DNA of 35,505 nucleotides, from positions 1-35,505 of the forward strand of contig NYSY01000149.1 of assembly GCA_002683215.1 (NCBI GenBank), given 5' to 3'. The notes beneath the pieces are model-generated. The model did not search any database and was not told the origin of the DNA. It was given only the letters and a program-made list of their open reading frames with translations. Of this stretch, positions 25,193-32,939 are shown piece after piece; the first letter of the stretch is position 1, and each line of letters opens with the position of its first letter. Origin of the DNA: Planctomycetaceae bacterium. GTDB lineage: Bacteria > Planctomycetota > Phycisphaerae > Phycisphaerales > SM1A02. The position numbers and the translations under genes were made by a program.

Positions 25193-27049
25193 TCACGGCG
25201 ACCAGCTGCCGGCGAGGTCGTCCGGCAAATCGAACACGAGCACCCGATCGACCGCAGTGACCACCAGCCGTCGCTCGGCCTCGTCGAAGCACGCGTTGGA
25301 GATCCAGCGTTCCTCCGGCACGAGGGTGCGGATCAGGACCCCGTCCGCTGACACCACGTGCACGCCCTTGCCAGTGAGCAGCACGGCGCCGTCGGAGGCC
25401 ATCGCCATGCCGTCCGACCCCAGCGGAAAGAACATCCGACGCGGGCCGAGGGCGCCGTCCGGCCCGATGGCGAACTCGAAGGTCCGCCCCCCGTCGAGAT
25501 CGGCGACGTAGAGACGACTTCCGTCCGGTCGGCCGACGATGCCGTTGGGACGTACGAAGTCCGTCGCCGCGATCTCACAGGTCCCGTCGGGATCGAGGCG
25601 GTGCACATTCGCCGCGAGCGGCTTTCGCCCGAACGCGAACCAGGGTCTCCGATAGAAGGGATCGGTGAACCAGATCCGTCCCGACGGCCCGACCCAGAGA
25701 TCGTTGGGCCCGTTGAACGGACTCGTCCCGCCCGAGGCGAGGACCTCGACGCTCCCGTCGTCATCCCACGCCACGAGTTCGTTCTCGGCTTCCGCACACC
25801 CGAGGAGCCGACCATCGCCGGCGATCGCCAGTCCGTTCGCTCGTCGCGCACTCTCGAACATGACCGACACGCCACCGTCGGAATCGATGCGGACGATTCG
25901 GTCGCGGGGCTGATCCGTCACGAGCAGATCCCCATCCGGAAGAAACACCGGGCCCTCCGAGAATTCGAATCCCTCCACCAGCACCGCGGGCGCCTCAACC
26001 CGGGCCCACGTCGGATCGGACGCGAGCAGGATGCGTCGGGTGCGTCCGATTTCGGTCCCGGATGGAATCTCGTGAAAGCGCATCCAGCCGTCGATGGTGC
26101 CGTCCTGAAGTCGCATCGAGCCGTTGAAACCGAGGACGCTCGCACAACTTGCAAGTGCGTCGGCATCGGCACCGGGCGAGGCCCCCCCTCGGACCAGCAC
26201 CGTCACCTCTCGCCGAGTGTCCACCGGACGTCCGGTGCGGGGATCGAGAAGATGACTCAGCCGGACGACCGCCCCATCCCGTTCCACCTCGAGAAACTGC
26301 TCCACGTCGCCACTCGTCGCGATCGCGCCGTTCTCCAGCAGCACGACCTCGCCGTCATCACCCTCCACGGTCCGGATGCGGACCCGCCACCCCGCCTCAC
26401 CGGGCGGTGGAAATCCCGCGACGAGATCACCTCCGACGTCAACCAGGGCCCGAACCAGGCCGTGGGCGCGAAGCACCTCCAGCCCCGCATCCGCGGCCAT
26501 CCCCTTCCCGATCCCGCCGAAGTCGAGCCGAAGTCCGGCCGTCAGACATCGAACCGTGCCCGCCTCGACGTCCAGATCCAGTTTCTCGAGGCCGACCACG
26601 TCGTTCGCGAAGTCGATGCTCGCCGCGGACGGCGGAACGCCGTCCCGCCGTGCCGTCCGCCAGAGCAGGCTGAGCGGACCGATCGTGGGATCGAACGCGC
26701 CCCCACTCCGCCGATGCCAATGGACGGATCGCATCAGGGCCGTCGCCAGGTCCGAGGACAGCGCAACGGCTTCATCGACTCGCTCGACGAGCCGCATCGC
26801 CTCGCTCCGCGGCCGATAGTCGCTCAGCGCGTTCTCGATCTCGGCCATCCGCGCGAACGCGGCACGAGTGGCCTCGTATCCCGTCGCCTCGTCCGGCGCG
26901 TAGACCTGGATGGTGGCGGGCGTGCCCATCACCATCCGGCGATCGACCACACGCACCTCGGCCCCGACGGCCGATGCCTCCGGGACGCACCACGCCAGGC
27001 CGATCACGGTGGCGAGCATCGCCACGGCGCGAACGACCTCGATGCTCAT
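25193..27049 (-). CDS. exported ApbE-type flavin transferase fused to SMP-30/gluconolactonase-like propeller
   Basis: A 618-residue two-domain protein with an N-terminal signal peptide (VVRAVAMLATVIGLAWC). Residues ~30-350 are ApbE-like, the family that attaches FMN covalently to exported proteins: MVMGTPATIQVYA, GAFDPTIGPLSLLW, LDFGGIGKGMAAD, ALVDVGGDLVAG, RLSHLLDPRTGRPV, and the metal-site DALASC in place of the usual D-x-x-x-T. Residues ~355-615 are an SMP-30-type six-bladed propeller with all three expected metal ligands: Glu in FSEGPVFLPDG, Asn in RPNGIVGRPDG and Asp in GSDGMAMASDG. That family hydrolyses sugar lactones. ATG 27049 is chosen because it overlaps the upstream stop (ATGA). 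A GTG at 27067 is an alternative. No ApbE target protein was spotted nearby. Confidence 0.87.
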   Translation of the reverse strand: MSIEVVRAVAMLATVIGLAWCVPEASAVGAEVRVVDRRMVMGTPATIQVYAPDEATGYEATRAAFARMAEIENALSDYRPRSEAMRLVERVDEAVALSSDLATALMRSVHWHRRSGGAFDPTIGPLSLLWRTARRDGVPPSAASIDFANDVVGLEKLDLDVEAGTVRCLTAGLRLDFGGIGKGMAADAGLEVLRAHGLVRALVDVGGDLVAGFPPPGEAGWRVRIRTVEGDDGEVVLLENGAIATSGDVEQFLEVERDGAVVRLSHLLDPRTGRPVDTRREVTVLVRGGASPGADADALASCASVLGFNGSMRLQDGTIDGWMRFHEIPSGTEIGRTRRILLASDPTWARVEAPAVLVEGFEFSEGPVFLPDGDLLVTDQPRDRIVRIDSDGGVSVMFESARRANGLAIAGDGRLLGCAEAENELVAWDDDGSVEVLASGGTSPFNGPNDLWVGPSGRIWFTDPFYRRPWFAFGRKPLAANVHRLDPDGTCEIAATDFVRPNGIVGRPDGSRLYVADLDGGRTFEFAIGPDGALGPRRMFFPLGSDGMAMASDGAVLLTGKGVHVVSADGVLIRTLVPEERWISNACFDEAERRLVVTAVDRVLVFDLPDDLAGSWSP

Positions 27050-27999
27050 GGTCGGAATCGATCGCACTCTCGATACGCCTCGATGAGCCGGTCCACACCG
27101 TCCTTGCCGCCGAGACTCAGACCGTGTTCCATGCCCACGATCCCCTTGAATCCTCGCCGGTGAAGGTGGCGGAAGACGTTTCGGTAATCGATCTCGCCGG
27201 TCGTCGGCTCGCGACGACCGGGGTTGTCACCGACCTGGAAGTAGGCGATCTCGCTCCACGCCTGATCCATGTAGGGAATGAGATTTCCTTCGGTGATCTG
27301 CTGGTGGTAGAGGTCGTCGAGGATCTTGCAGCTCGGACTGCCCACTGCTTCGCAGATCATGAACGCCTGCGGAATACCGGTCAGGAACAACCCCGAGTGA
27401 TCACGGCGATTCAAGGGCTCGAGCACCATCACCAGATCATGCGGCTCGAGAATCGCCGCGCATCGCTTGAGATTCTCGATCACGTTGGCGGTCTGAAAAT
27501 CCCAGGAATCGGACAGGCCGTACCGGCCCGGCACCACGGTCATCCAACGCGCCCCACACCGCTTGGCGATCTCGACCGCCTTCGTCATCTTCGCTTCCAA
27601 CTTCCTGGTCACGGCCGGATCGCGCTTGACAAAGGTCTCAGCACCGAAATCCCCCTCGGCCACGAACACGCCCATCTCGATGTCCAGCCGACGCATCGCA
27701 TCGCCGAGTCGCTTCTGATCGGCATCCGATCGGCCCGGCATGCCGTTGTCCTCCCACGCTCGGAATCCGTGATCGTGGGCGTACTCGAGCTGATCGACGA
27801 GACCGTCCCCGCTGATCGCGTTGAACATGCCGAAGTGTGGCGCGTACTTCAGATTGAACTCCGCCGCGGGCGGCACCGCGACATCGCCGGCCGCGACCCC
27901 GGTCGCGAGTCCGGCCACCGTCGCCCCGCCCGCCGCCCCGAGAAAGGTCCGCCGTTCGATGCCACTCGGTCCGGGTGCTGCTGGTCCGGTTTCATTCAT
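27046..27999 (-). CDS. Tat-exported hydroxypyruvate isomerase-like TIM-barrel protein
   Basis: A 317-residue protein with a twin-arginine signal (IERRTFLGAAGGATVAG, R16-R17), so it is exported folded. The body is a sugar isomerase / AP-endonuclease-2-fold TIM barrel most like hydroxypyruvate isomerase: DHGFRAWEDNG, MTVVPGRYG, MVLEPLNRRDHSGLFL, DDLYHQQITEGNLI and QVGDNPGRREPTTGEIDY. Glu, Asp, His and Glu residues in these motifs are the usual metal-site ligands. The real substrate may be a larger sugar acid rather than hydroxypyruvate. AAGGAG lies 8 nt before ATG 27999. The gene lies 28 nt after a Gfo/Idh/MocA gene and overlaps the ApbE fusion gene by 4 nt, giving one transcription unit. Confidence 0.87.
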   Translation of the reverse strand: MNETGPAAPGPSGIERRTFLGAAGGATVAGLATGVAAGDVAVPPAAEFNLKYAPHFGMFNAISGDGLVDQLEYAHDHGFRAWEDNGMPGRSDADQKRLGDAMRRLDIEMGVFVAEGDFGAETFVKRDPAVTRKLEAKMTKAVEIAKRCGARWMTVVPGRYGLSDSWDFQTANVIENLKRCAAILEPHDLVMVLEPLNRRDHSGLFLTGIPQAFMICEAVGSPSCKILDDLYHQQITEGNLIPYMDQAWSEIAYFQVGDNPGRREPTTGEIDYRNVFRHLHRRGFKGIVGMEHGLSLGGKDGVDRLIEAYRECDRFRP

Positions 28000-28027
28000 G
28001 TCGGTCGCTCCTTGATCCGGTTGGTGC

Positions 28028-29341
28028 TCATGCGTCGCCGGGACGGACGTCGTCGCTTCGGTTCATTCTGGTCTGGCCGGGAATCGGGACCGGCGGCGTC
28101 GGCATGTCGGTGAAGTCCGTGAGGTTGGGCATCAGATCCTGATCACTGTTCAGCGCATCCTCGAAGGTGATCACCTTTCCGGTGTAGGCCGCTTCGCGCC
28201 CCATGATGGCGGTGAGCGTGCTCTCCGCGATCCGCTGCCCTTCGTTGAGGTAGTCGCCGGTACCCCGGATCGACGCCTGCAGGTCCATGTGTTCCTGGAC
28301 GTAGGGACTTCGTTGCGGCCCCTTGAATCGCCAGGCGTTCGGTCCGGTCAGAACCGCACGGCCGCTGGTGAGGGTCGCCGTGCCGTCGGCACCGGTGATG
28401 ACCTCCTCCACCCGACCGTCGGTCCCCGCCTGCTGCCGACACATGCTCATCGCGAAGCGGTCGTCCGGGTATCGATACTCCAGTCCGAAGTGATCGAAGA
28501 TGTGACCGTACTCGTCCGAGGTCCGGGACTGACGCCCACCGACGCCGAAGACCTCGGTCGGCGGCGACTGGAACGCCCAGTTGATCGCGTCCAGATTGTG
28601 CACGTGCTGCTCGACGATGTGGTCCCCGGAGAGCCATGTGTAATACAGCCAGTTCCGGATCTGATTCTCGACCTCGCTCCGGTCGGGCTCGGGGGCGACG
28701 TTCCACAGGCTCCCCATGTTCCAATAGCACCGGGCCGCGAGCAGCCGTCCGAGGTCGCCGCGATGGAGCCGTTCCATCGCTTCGAGATAGCACTGTTCGT
28801 GTCGCCGCTGCGTGCCCGCGACCACCGAGAGCTTCCGATCGTTCGCGGCCGCCGCCGCCTCCATCACGGTTCGAATGCCGGTCGCGTCGACCGCAACCGG
28901 CTTCTCCATGAAGACGTGCTTGCCACCCTCCACCGCGGCGGCGAAGTGCTGAGGACGGAAACCGGGCGGGGTCGCGAGGATCACCACGTCGCAGTCGCTG
29001 CCGATCACCTTCTTGAACGCGTCGAATCCCGTGAACTGCCGGGACTCCGGAACGTCCACCCGGGCGTCGTCCCGCTTGCGGAGATTGCCGAGGCTGCTCT
29101 GGAGGCGATCGGGGAAGAGGTCGCCCATCGCGTGGATCCGCACGTCCGGGCCCGCCTCGAGCGCGTTGACCGCCGCACCCGAGCCACGCCCGCCGCACCC
29201 GATGAGACCGACGTTGATCACGTCCTCCCGGCCGAGTTTCGACCCGAGGATGGTGGGCGCCGCAGCCACGATCGAGGGCACCGTGGCGGCAAGGCCGACG
29301 GCGCGGACGAAGTCACGTCGAGCAAGATTCCGGTCATTCAT
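28028..29341 (-). CDS. Tat-exported Gfo/Idh/MocA family NAD(P)-dependent oxidoreductase (1)
   Basis: A 437-residue sugar or polyol dehydrogenase. The twin-arginine signal is LARRDFVRAVGLAATV (R8-R9). The Rossmann domain has VGLIGCGGRGSGAAVNAL and the catalytic-region motif HVFMEKPVAVDATG (the EKP Lys). The C-terminal domain includes LSGDHIVEQHVHNLDAINW, typical of the planctomycete exported branch. The substrate is unknown. GGAG lies 8 nt before the ATG. It is a paralog of the gene at 30363-31673, with a sugar-isomerase gene between the two. Such exported members, like Zymomonas glucose-fructose oxidoreductase, are thought to carry a bound nicotinamide cofactor through Tat. Confidence 0.9.
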   Translation of the reverse strand: MNDRNLARRDFVRAVGLAATVPSIVAAAPTILGSKLGREDVINVGLIGCGGRGSGAAVNALEAGPDVRIHAMGDLFPDRLQSSLGNLRKRDDARVDVPESRQFTGFDAFKKVIGSDCDVVILATPPGFRPQHFAAAVEGGKHVFMEKPVAVDATGIRTVMEAAAAANDRKLSVVAGTQRRHEQCYLEAMERLHRGDLGRLLAARCYWNMGSLWNVAPEPDRSEVENQIRNWLYYTWLSGDHIVEQHVHNLDAINWAFQSPPTEVFGVGGRQSRTSDEYGHIFDHFGLEYRYPDDRFAMSMCRQQAGTDGRVEEVITGADGTATLTSGRAVLTGPNAWRFKGPQRSPYVQEHMDLQASIRGTGDYLNEGQRIAESTLTAIMGREAAYTGKVITFEDALNSDQDLMPNLTDFTDMPTPPVPIPGQTRMNRSDDVRPGDA

Positions 29342-29401
29342 CGCAGGAGCTCCGATCTTGGGTTTTCAGACGGTGGATCCACCGCCGCTTTCCGGGGCCA
29401 C

Positions 29402-30310
29402 CTACTCGGCGGATGCCCGGATCCGGTCCATTCGCGTCGCGACATCGGTCAGCCAGGCTCGATCGCCGCCACCGATCTCCGCGGTCATCCATCCATCGAA
29501 TCCGATCTCCTGCAGGGCGGTCATCACCGCGGGCCAGTCGCAATCGCCCTCGAGCAGCAGGACGTCGAAGCCGGCCCACCGGCCCTCCTGGTCGAGCTTG
29601 GTGCGACTGTATTCCTTCACGTCGACCTTCATGACCCGCGGGCCGAGGATCCGGATCCACTGCTCCGGCCAGCCGTAGGCGACGAGATTTCCGACATCGA
29701 GGTACCAGCCGACCCGGTCGCTTTCGAACGAGTCGACGTACGCCGCGGCCTCCCGCGGACTCAGCAGGAAGTTGTTCCAGACGTTCTCGAAGGCGATGTC
29801 GATGCCCGCCGCTTCGGCGTCCGGAATCACCTTGAGCAGTTCGGCGCGGCTGAGTCGCCAGGCCTCGTCGTACGGACGATTCTTCCCGACCACCGCCGGA
29901 ACCACCAGCACCGACGACGCCCCGTAGGCCTTCGCGTCCGCGATCGCCTCCCGGATCGCCGCGACGCATTTCGCCCGAACCTCGGGATCGGCGTCATTGA
30001 GCGGGCTCTTCCAGTGTTCGCTGCAGACCACCCCGTGCACGGGAAGACCCGAGGCCTTCGACGCCGCGACCACCTCCTCCACGCTCCACGCATTGGGGCT
30101 GGGCAGTTCGACGCCGTCGTACCCGAGCGTTCGCAGCAAACGGAACTTCTCCTCGAGCGTCCCGCCCTCCTTCACCATCTCGATCTTGACGGCCTTCTTC
30201 ATCGCCGGGCTCCCCGAAGCCGCAGGAGACACGTCACCCGAGGCGGGCGACACGAGCGAGAAGCCGAGAAGGCCGAGAAGACCGGTGACGAGAATCGCGA
30301 TCGGACGCAT
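29402..30310 (-). CDS. exported sugar phosphate isomerase/epimerase-like TIM-barrel protein
   Basis: A 302-residue protein with a Sec-type signal peptide (RPIAILVTGLLGLLGFSLV). The body is the xylose-isomerase-like / AP-endonuclease-2 TIM barrel: LRTLGYDGVELPSPN, VHGVVCSEHWKSPLND, DIAFENVWNNFLLSP, VGWYLDVGNLVAYG, VKEYSRTKL and GFDGWMTAEIGGGD. The Glu, Asp, Lys/Glu and Glu positions fit the metal-bound epimerase site of L-xylulose- or tagatose-type epimerases. A phosphorylated substrate is unlikely outside the cytoplasm, so a free keto-sugar is more plausible. It is encoded between two Gfo/Idh/MocA oxidoreductases, suggesting sequential oxidation and epimerisation of one substrate. Confidence 0.85.
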   Translation of the reverse strand: MRPIAILVTGLLGLLGFSLVSPASGDVSPAASGSPAMKKAVKIEMVKEGGTLEEKFRLLRTLGYDGVELPSPNAWSVEEVVAASKASGLPVHGVVCSEHWKSPLNDADPEVRAKCVAAIREAIADAKAYGASSVLVVPAVVGKNRPYDEAWRLSRAELLKVIPDAEAAGIDIAFENVWNNFLLSPREAAAYVDSFESDRVGWYLDVGNLVAYGWPEQWIRILGPRVMKVDVKEYSRTKLDQEGRWAGFDVLLLEGDCDWPAVMTALQEIGFDGWMTAEIGGGDRAWLTDVATRMDRIRASAE

Positions 30311-30362
30311 GTGGCTCCCATCCGTTCAAGGACGATGCGGGGCGATGGCCGTGAGAACTCGA

Positions 30363-31673
30363 TCAGCTGAACTTGTAGACGCCGGGTGCGGGGATCTCGA
30401 GAGGCGGCATCGGCCCGAACTTCGGATCTTCCGGAACGATGACCTTGTCTGAATTCATGATCTCGTCCCACGTGATCGTCCGCCCGCTGTAACCCGCCTC
30501 CCGACCGAGGATGCCCATCGCGACCGACTGGGTCATCCAGTCGCCGTCGTTCACCAGCTCACCGTCACGAATCGCCTTGAAGAGCTCGTTGTGCTCGGTC
30601 TGGTACATGTTCGGCGTACCGCCCTTGTAGCGGAAATCCTTCGACCCGTCGGCGAACTTGAGGTTCGACTGCCGTGGAGCCCAGCCGTTCACGAAACCGA
30701 TCCCCTTGGTGCCGGCGATCCAGTCGGTGTTGTCGTTCGAGCAGTTGGGAACCTGCCGGCAGGTGAGGAATCCCCGGGCTCCGTTGTCCCACTCGTAGAC
30801 CACCGCGAAGTGATCGAAGACGTCGCCCCGTTCGGCGCCCTCGCGGAGCCCGCGGCCACCGAGGGCGGTCGCCTTGGCCGGGGGGCGGTTGCCCATCGCC
30901 CAGTTCATCTTGTCGACGCTGTGCACCGCCTGCTCGACGATGATGTCGCCGGAGAGCCAGTTCAGATGCTGCCAGTTGCGGAGCTGGAAGTCCATGTCGG
31001 TCATGTCGGGCGTTCGCGCCCGGGTTCCGAGGGGGCCGGTGTGATAGGTCGAATGGACGGACTCGATCTCGCCGATCGCGCCGTCGTTGATCTCGCCGTA
31101 CACCGCACGTTCCGGCGCCGCGTAACGCCAGCAGAATCCGGACATCAACTGGGTCCCCTGGGCCTTCGCCTTCTTCGCGGTCTCCATCACCTTGCGAAGG
31201 CCGGGCATGTCCGTGGCCATCGGCTTCTCACAGAAGACGTGCTTCCCGGCGTTGACCGCCTTCTCGAGGTGGTCCGGACGGAACCCCGGAGGCGTCGCGA
31301 GAATCACCACGTCGACTCCGCTGTCCAGCACCTTGTCGATCGCATCGAAGCCGACGAATCGACGCTCGTCTCCCACCATGACCCGGGTGCCGTGCTGGTT
31401 CTTGAGGCCGTTGAAACTGTTCTTCAATCGATCCTCGTAGACGTCACCCATCGCCCAGAGCATCACGCCCGGATCCGCATTGATCGCCTGATTGGCCGCA
31501 CCGGTACCACGGCCACCACATCCGACGAGCCCGACCTTGATGCGGTCGCTCGCGGTGGCCGATCCCCAGACCGGCATGGCGAGACCGGTGGCACCGACCG
31601 CAGCCGCGGTCTTCACGAAGGCGCGACGACCCACGCCGTCATTGGAACTGGCTTCGGACTTGGAATTCTTCAT
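30363..31673 (-). CDS. Tat-exported Gfo/Idh/MocA family NAD(P)-dependent oxidoreductase (2)
   Basis: A 436-residue exported oxidoreductase, paralogous to the one at 28028-29341. Tat signal VGRRAFVKTAAAVGATG (R16-R17). Rossmann motif VGLVGCGGRGTGAANQAI, catalytic-region HVFCEKPMATDMPG, and C-terminal LSGDIIVEQAVHSVDKMNW. GGAG lies 7 nt before ATG 31673. It follows the SUMF1-fold lipoprotein by 70 nt and precedes the epimerase by 52 nt, so it is probably part of the same minus-strand unit. The substrate is unknown. The two paralogs differ enough to act on different steps or sugars. Confidence 0.9.
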   Translation of the reverse strand: MKNSKSEASSNDGVGRRAFVKTAAAVGATGLAMPVWGSATASDRIKVGLVGCGGRGTGAANQAINADPGVMLWAMGDVYEDRLKNSFNGLKNQHGTRVMVGDERRFVGFDAIDKVLDSGVDVVILATPPGFRPDHLEKAVNAGKHVFCEKPMATDMPGLRKVMETAKKAKAQGTQLMSGFCWRYAAPERAVYGEINDGAIGEIESVHSTYHTGPLGTRARTPDMTDMDFQLRNWQHLNWLSGDIIVEQAVHSVDKMNWAMGNRPPAKATALGGRGLREGAERGDVFDHFAVVYEWDNGARGFLTCRQVPNCSNDNTDWIAGTKGIGFVNGWAPRQSNLKFADGSKDFRYKGGTPNMYQTEHNELFKAIRDGELVNDGDWMTQSVAMGILGREAGYSGRTITWDEIMNSDKVIVPEDPKFGPMPPLEIPAPGVYKFS

Positions 31674-31743
31674 CGGGGGACTCCTGACGGTTTGCGAGAA
31701 TCAAGGTTCGGAATTCGAAACGGGTCGGCCGGAAGAGCAAGGC

Positions 31744-32688
31744 TCAAGGGTCGCAGGCCAGCCGCACGCCGACCCAGTCGTTGGATGCGAGCCACCAGGG
31801 GCTCTTGGGAATCTGCGGGTCGTCGGCGTTCCAGTCGGTGGTGAACGGGATCCGGTAGTCGAGACCGACGTCGGCGACGGGGTCGATGAATGAACCGCCC
31901 ATCACGACCCAGGTTCCATCCGGGGCGATCGCGTATTCGCTCAGGTTTCCCCAGATGTCGTGGATCCCGTTGGCGTCGACGGGCCGGGATCCGACCGCAT
32001 GCGTCGAGTACTCGGCGTTCTCCTCGAACCACCCGGACGCAAGGCGCGCGTCGGCGTCCTCGATGCCGCTCGTTTCCAGCAGGTACCGCATCTCCGCCTC
32101 GGTCGGGATCCGGATCGTCCGCCCGGTCTTGATGGACAACCACTCGACGAAACGCTCCACCGCCGCCGGACTGGCGCTCAGCAGCCCGTATCCCGCATGG
32201 CCGTAGCCACGATCCGCGAGGACGTAGGGCTTGCTCGGACGGGTCACGGCGTCGGAGGCTTCGGTGCTCTCGCCGGCATCGGTGTCGAGATTGAAGATGA
32301 ACGCGTCGTAGAGGTCCCAGGTCGCCTCCGTGGTGGCGACGTAGAAGGGAGCCCCGACGGCGGGCGCGATCGGCTGCATCGTGAGCGTGACGCTGGTCCC
32401 CGGCACCGTGACCTCGATCGGCTCCGTCGGGACGACCTTGGCGTCGCCCGAATGGGCCTGCGACTCGCCGGAGTCGTCGAGCGGCGCCTGATGGTCATGC
32501 CCCCGGGTGACGTCCGCGTCACCCCCCGGGCCGGTTTCGCATCCCACCACCGCCGAAAGACCCGCGACGGAAGCGCTGACCAACAAGGCCCGAACAGCAC
32601 GGGAACGATCCTGAAGAACGAGGTTCCGGATCACCATCGCCTTGAGCGATCTCTTCCGGCCGAACTCGACGATTCCCTCGAGATCCAT
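31744..32688 (-). CDS. SUMF1/formylglycine-generating-enzyme-fold lipoprotein, probably not a true FGE
   Basis: A 314-residue protein. A basic N-terminus and hydrophobic stretch end in a lipobox (LSAVVG-C), so it is probably a lipoprotein. A His/Asp/Ser-rich linker of about 40 residues follows. The SUMF1 fold is clear: PFYVATTEATWDLYDAF, RIPTEAEMRYLLETSG, NGIHDIWGNLSEYAI, WVVMGGSFIDPV and a final WVGVRLACDP. Only one Cys lies in the C-terminal region, so the Cys pair that oxygen-dependent FGE needs is absent. No sulfatase gene is nearby. A structural or sugar-binding role is more likely. ATG 32688 has GGAG 7 nt upstream. Confidence 0.83.
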   Translation of the reverse strand: MDLEGIVEFGRKRSLKAMVIRNLVLQDRSRAVRALLVSASVAGLSAVVGCETGPGGDADVTRGHDHQAPLDDSGESQAHSGDAKVVPTEPIEVTVPGTSVTLTMQPIAPAVGAPFYVATTEATWDLYDAFIFNLDTDAGESTEASDAVTRPSKPYVLADRGYGHAGYGLLSASPAAVERFVEWLSIKTGRTIRIPTEAEMRYLLETSGIEDADARLASGWFEENAEYSTHAVGSRPVDANGIHDIWGNLSEYAIAPDGTWVVMGGSFIDPVADVGLDYRIPFTTDWNADDPQIPKSPWWLASNDWVGVRLACDP

Positions 32689-32919
32689 TCATTCACTCCG
32701 GGTCTTCAGCCGAACGGCCGGATGGCTCGGGCGGCATCTTCGTGTTACCGATACGGAACCCGAGTGGTTCGGGGATTCCGCATCACGACGACCGATTTCA
32801 AAGGTCATGTCTCGAATGGGACAAGACGTCGTCGCCGTGCATGATCGCCGCGATCGGCCGCGAGGTCCAGTACCGATGCCCCGGAAGCGATGGATTTCAA
32901 TGCCGTACAGACCGGGAGA

Positions 32920-32937
32920 CGGAGCACGATCGCTCCG
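32920..32937 (-). terminator. hairpin just after the choice-of-anchor-B-like gene
   Basis: A perfect 6-bp stem CGGAGC / GCTCCG with a 6-nt loop lies 2 nt after the stop codon at 32940. There is no T-run, so this is a weak call. The rest of 32689-32919 is gene-free and contains no recognised element. Confidence 0.3.
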
Positions 32938-32939
32938 CC

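Noticed and set aside
28289-30370. 693-codon plus-strand open frame across two minus-strand genes
   Set aside because: It spans an intergenic gap and two clear genes on the other strand, and its translation has no recognisable domain, so it is a GC-driven shadow.
31744-32688. Sulfatase-activating formylglycine-generating enzyme
   Set aside because: No active-site Cys pair and no sulfatase gene nearby; only the fold is supported.
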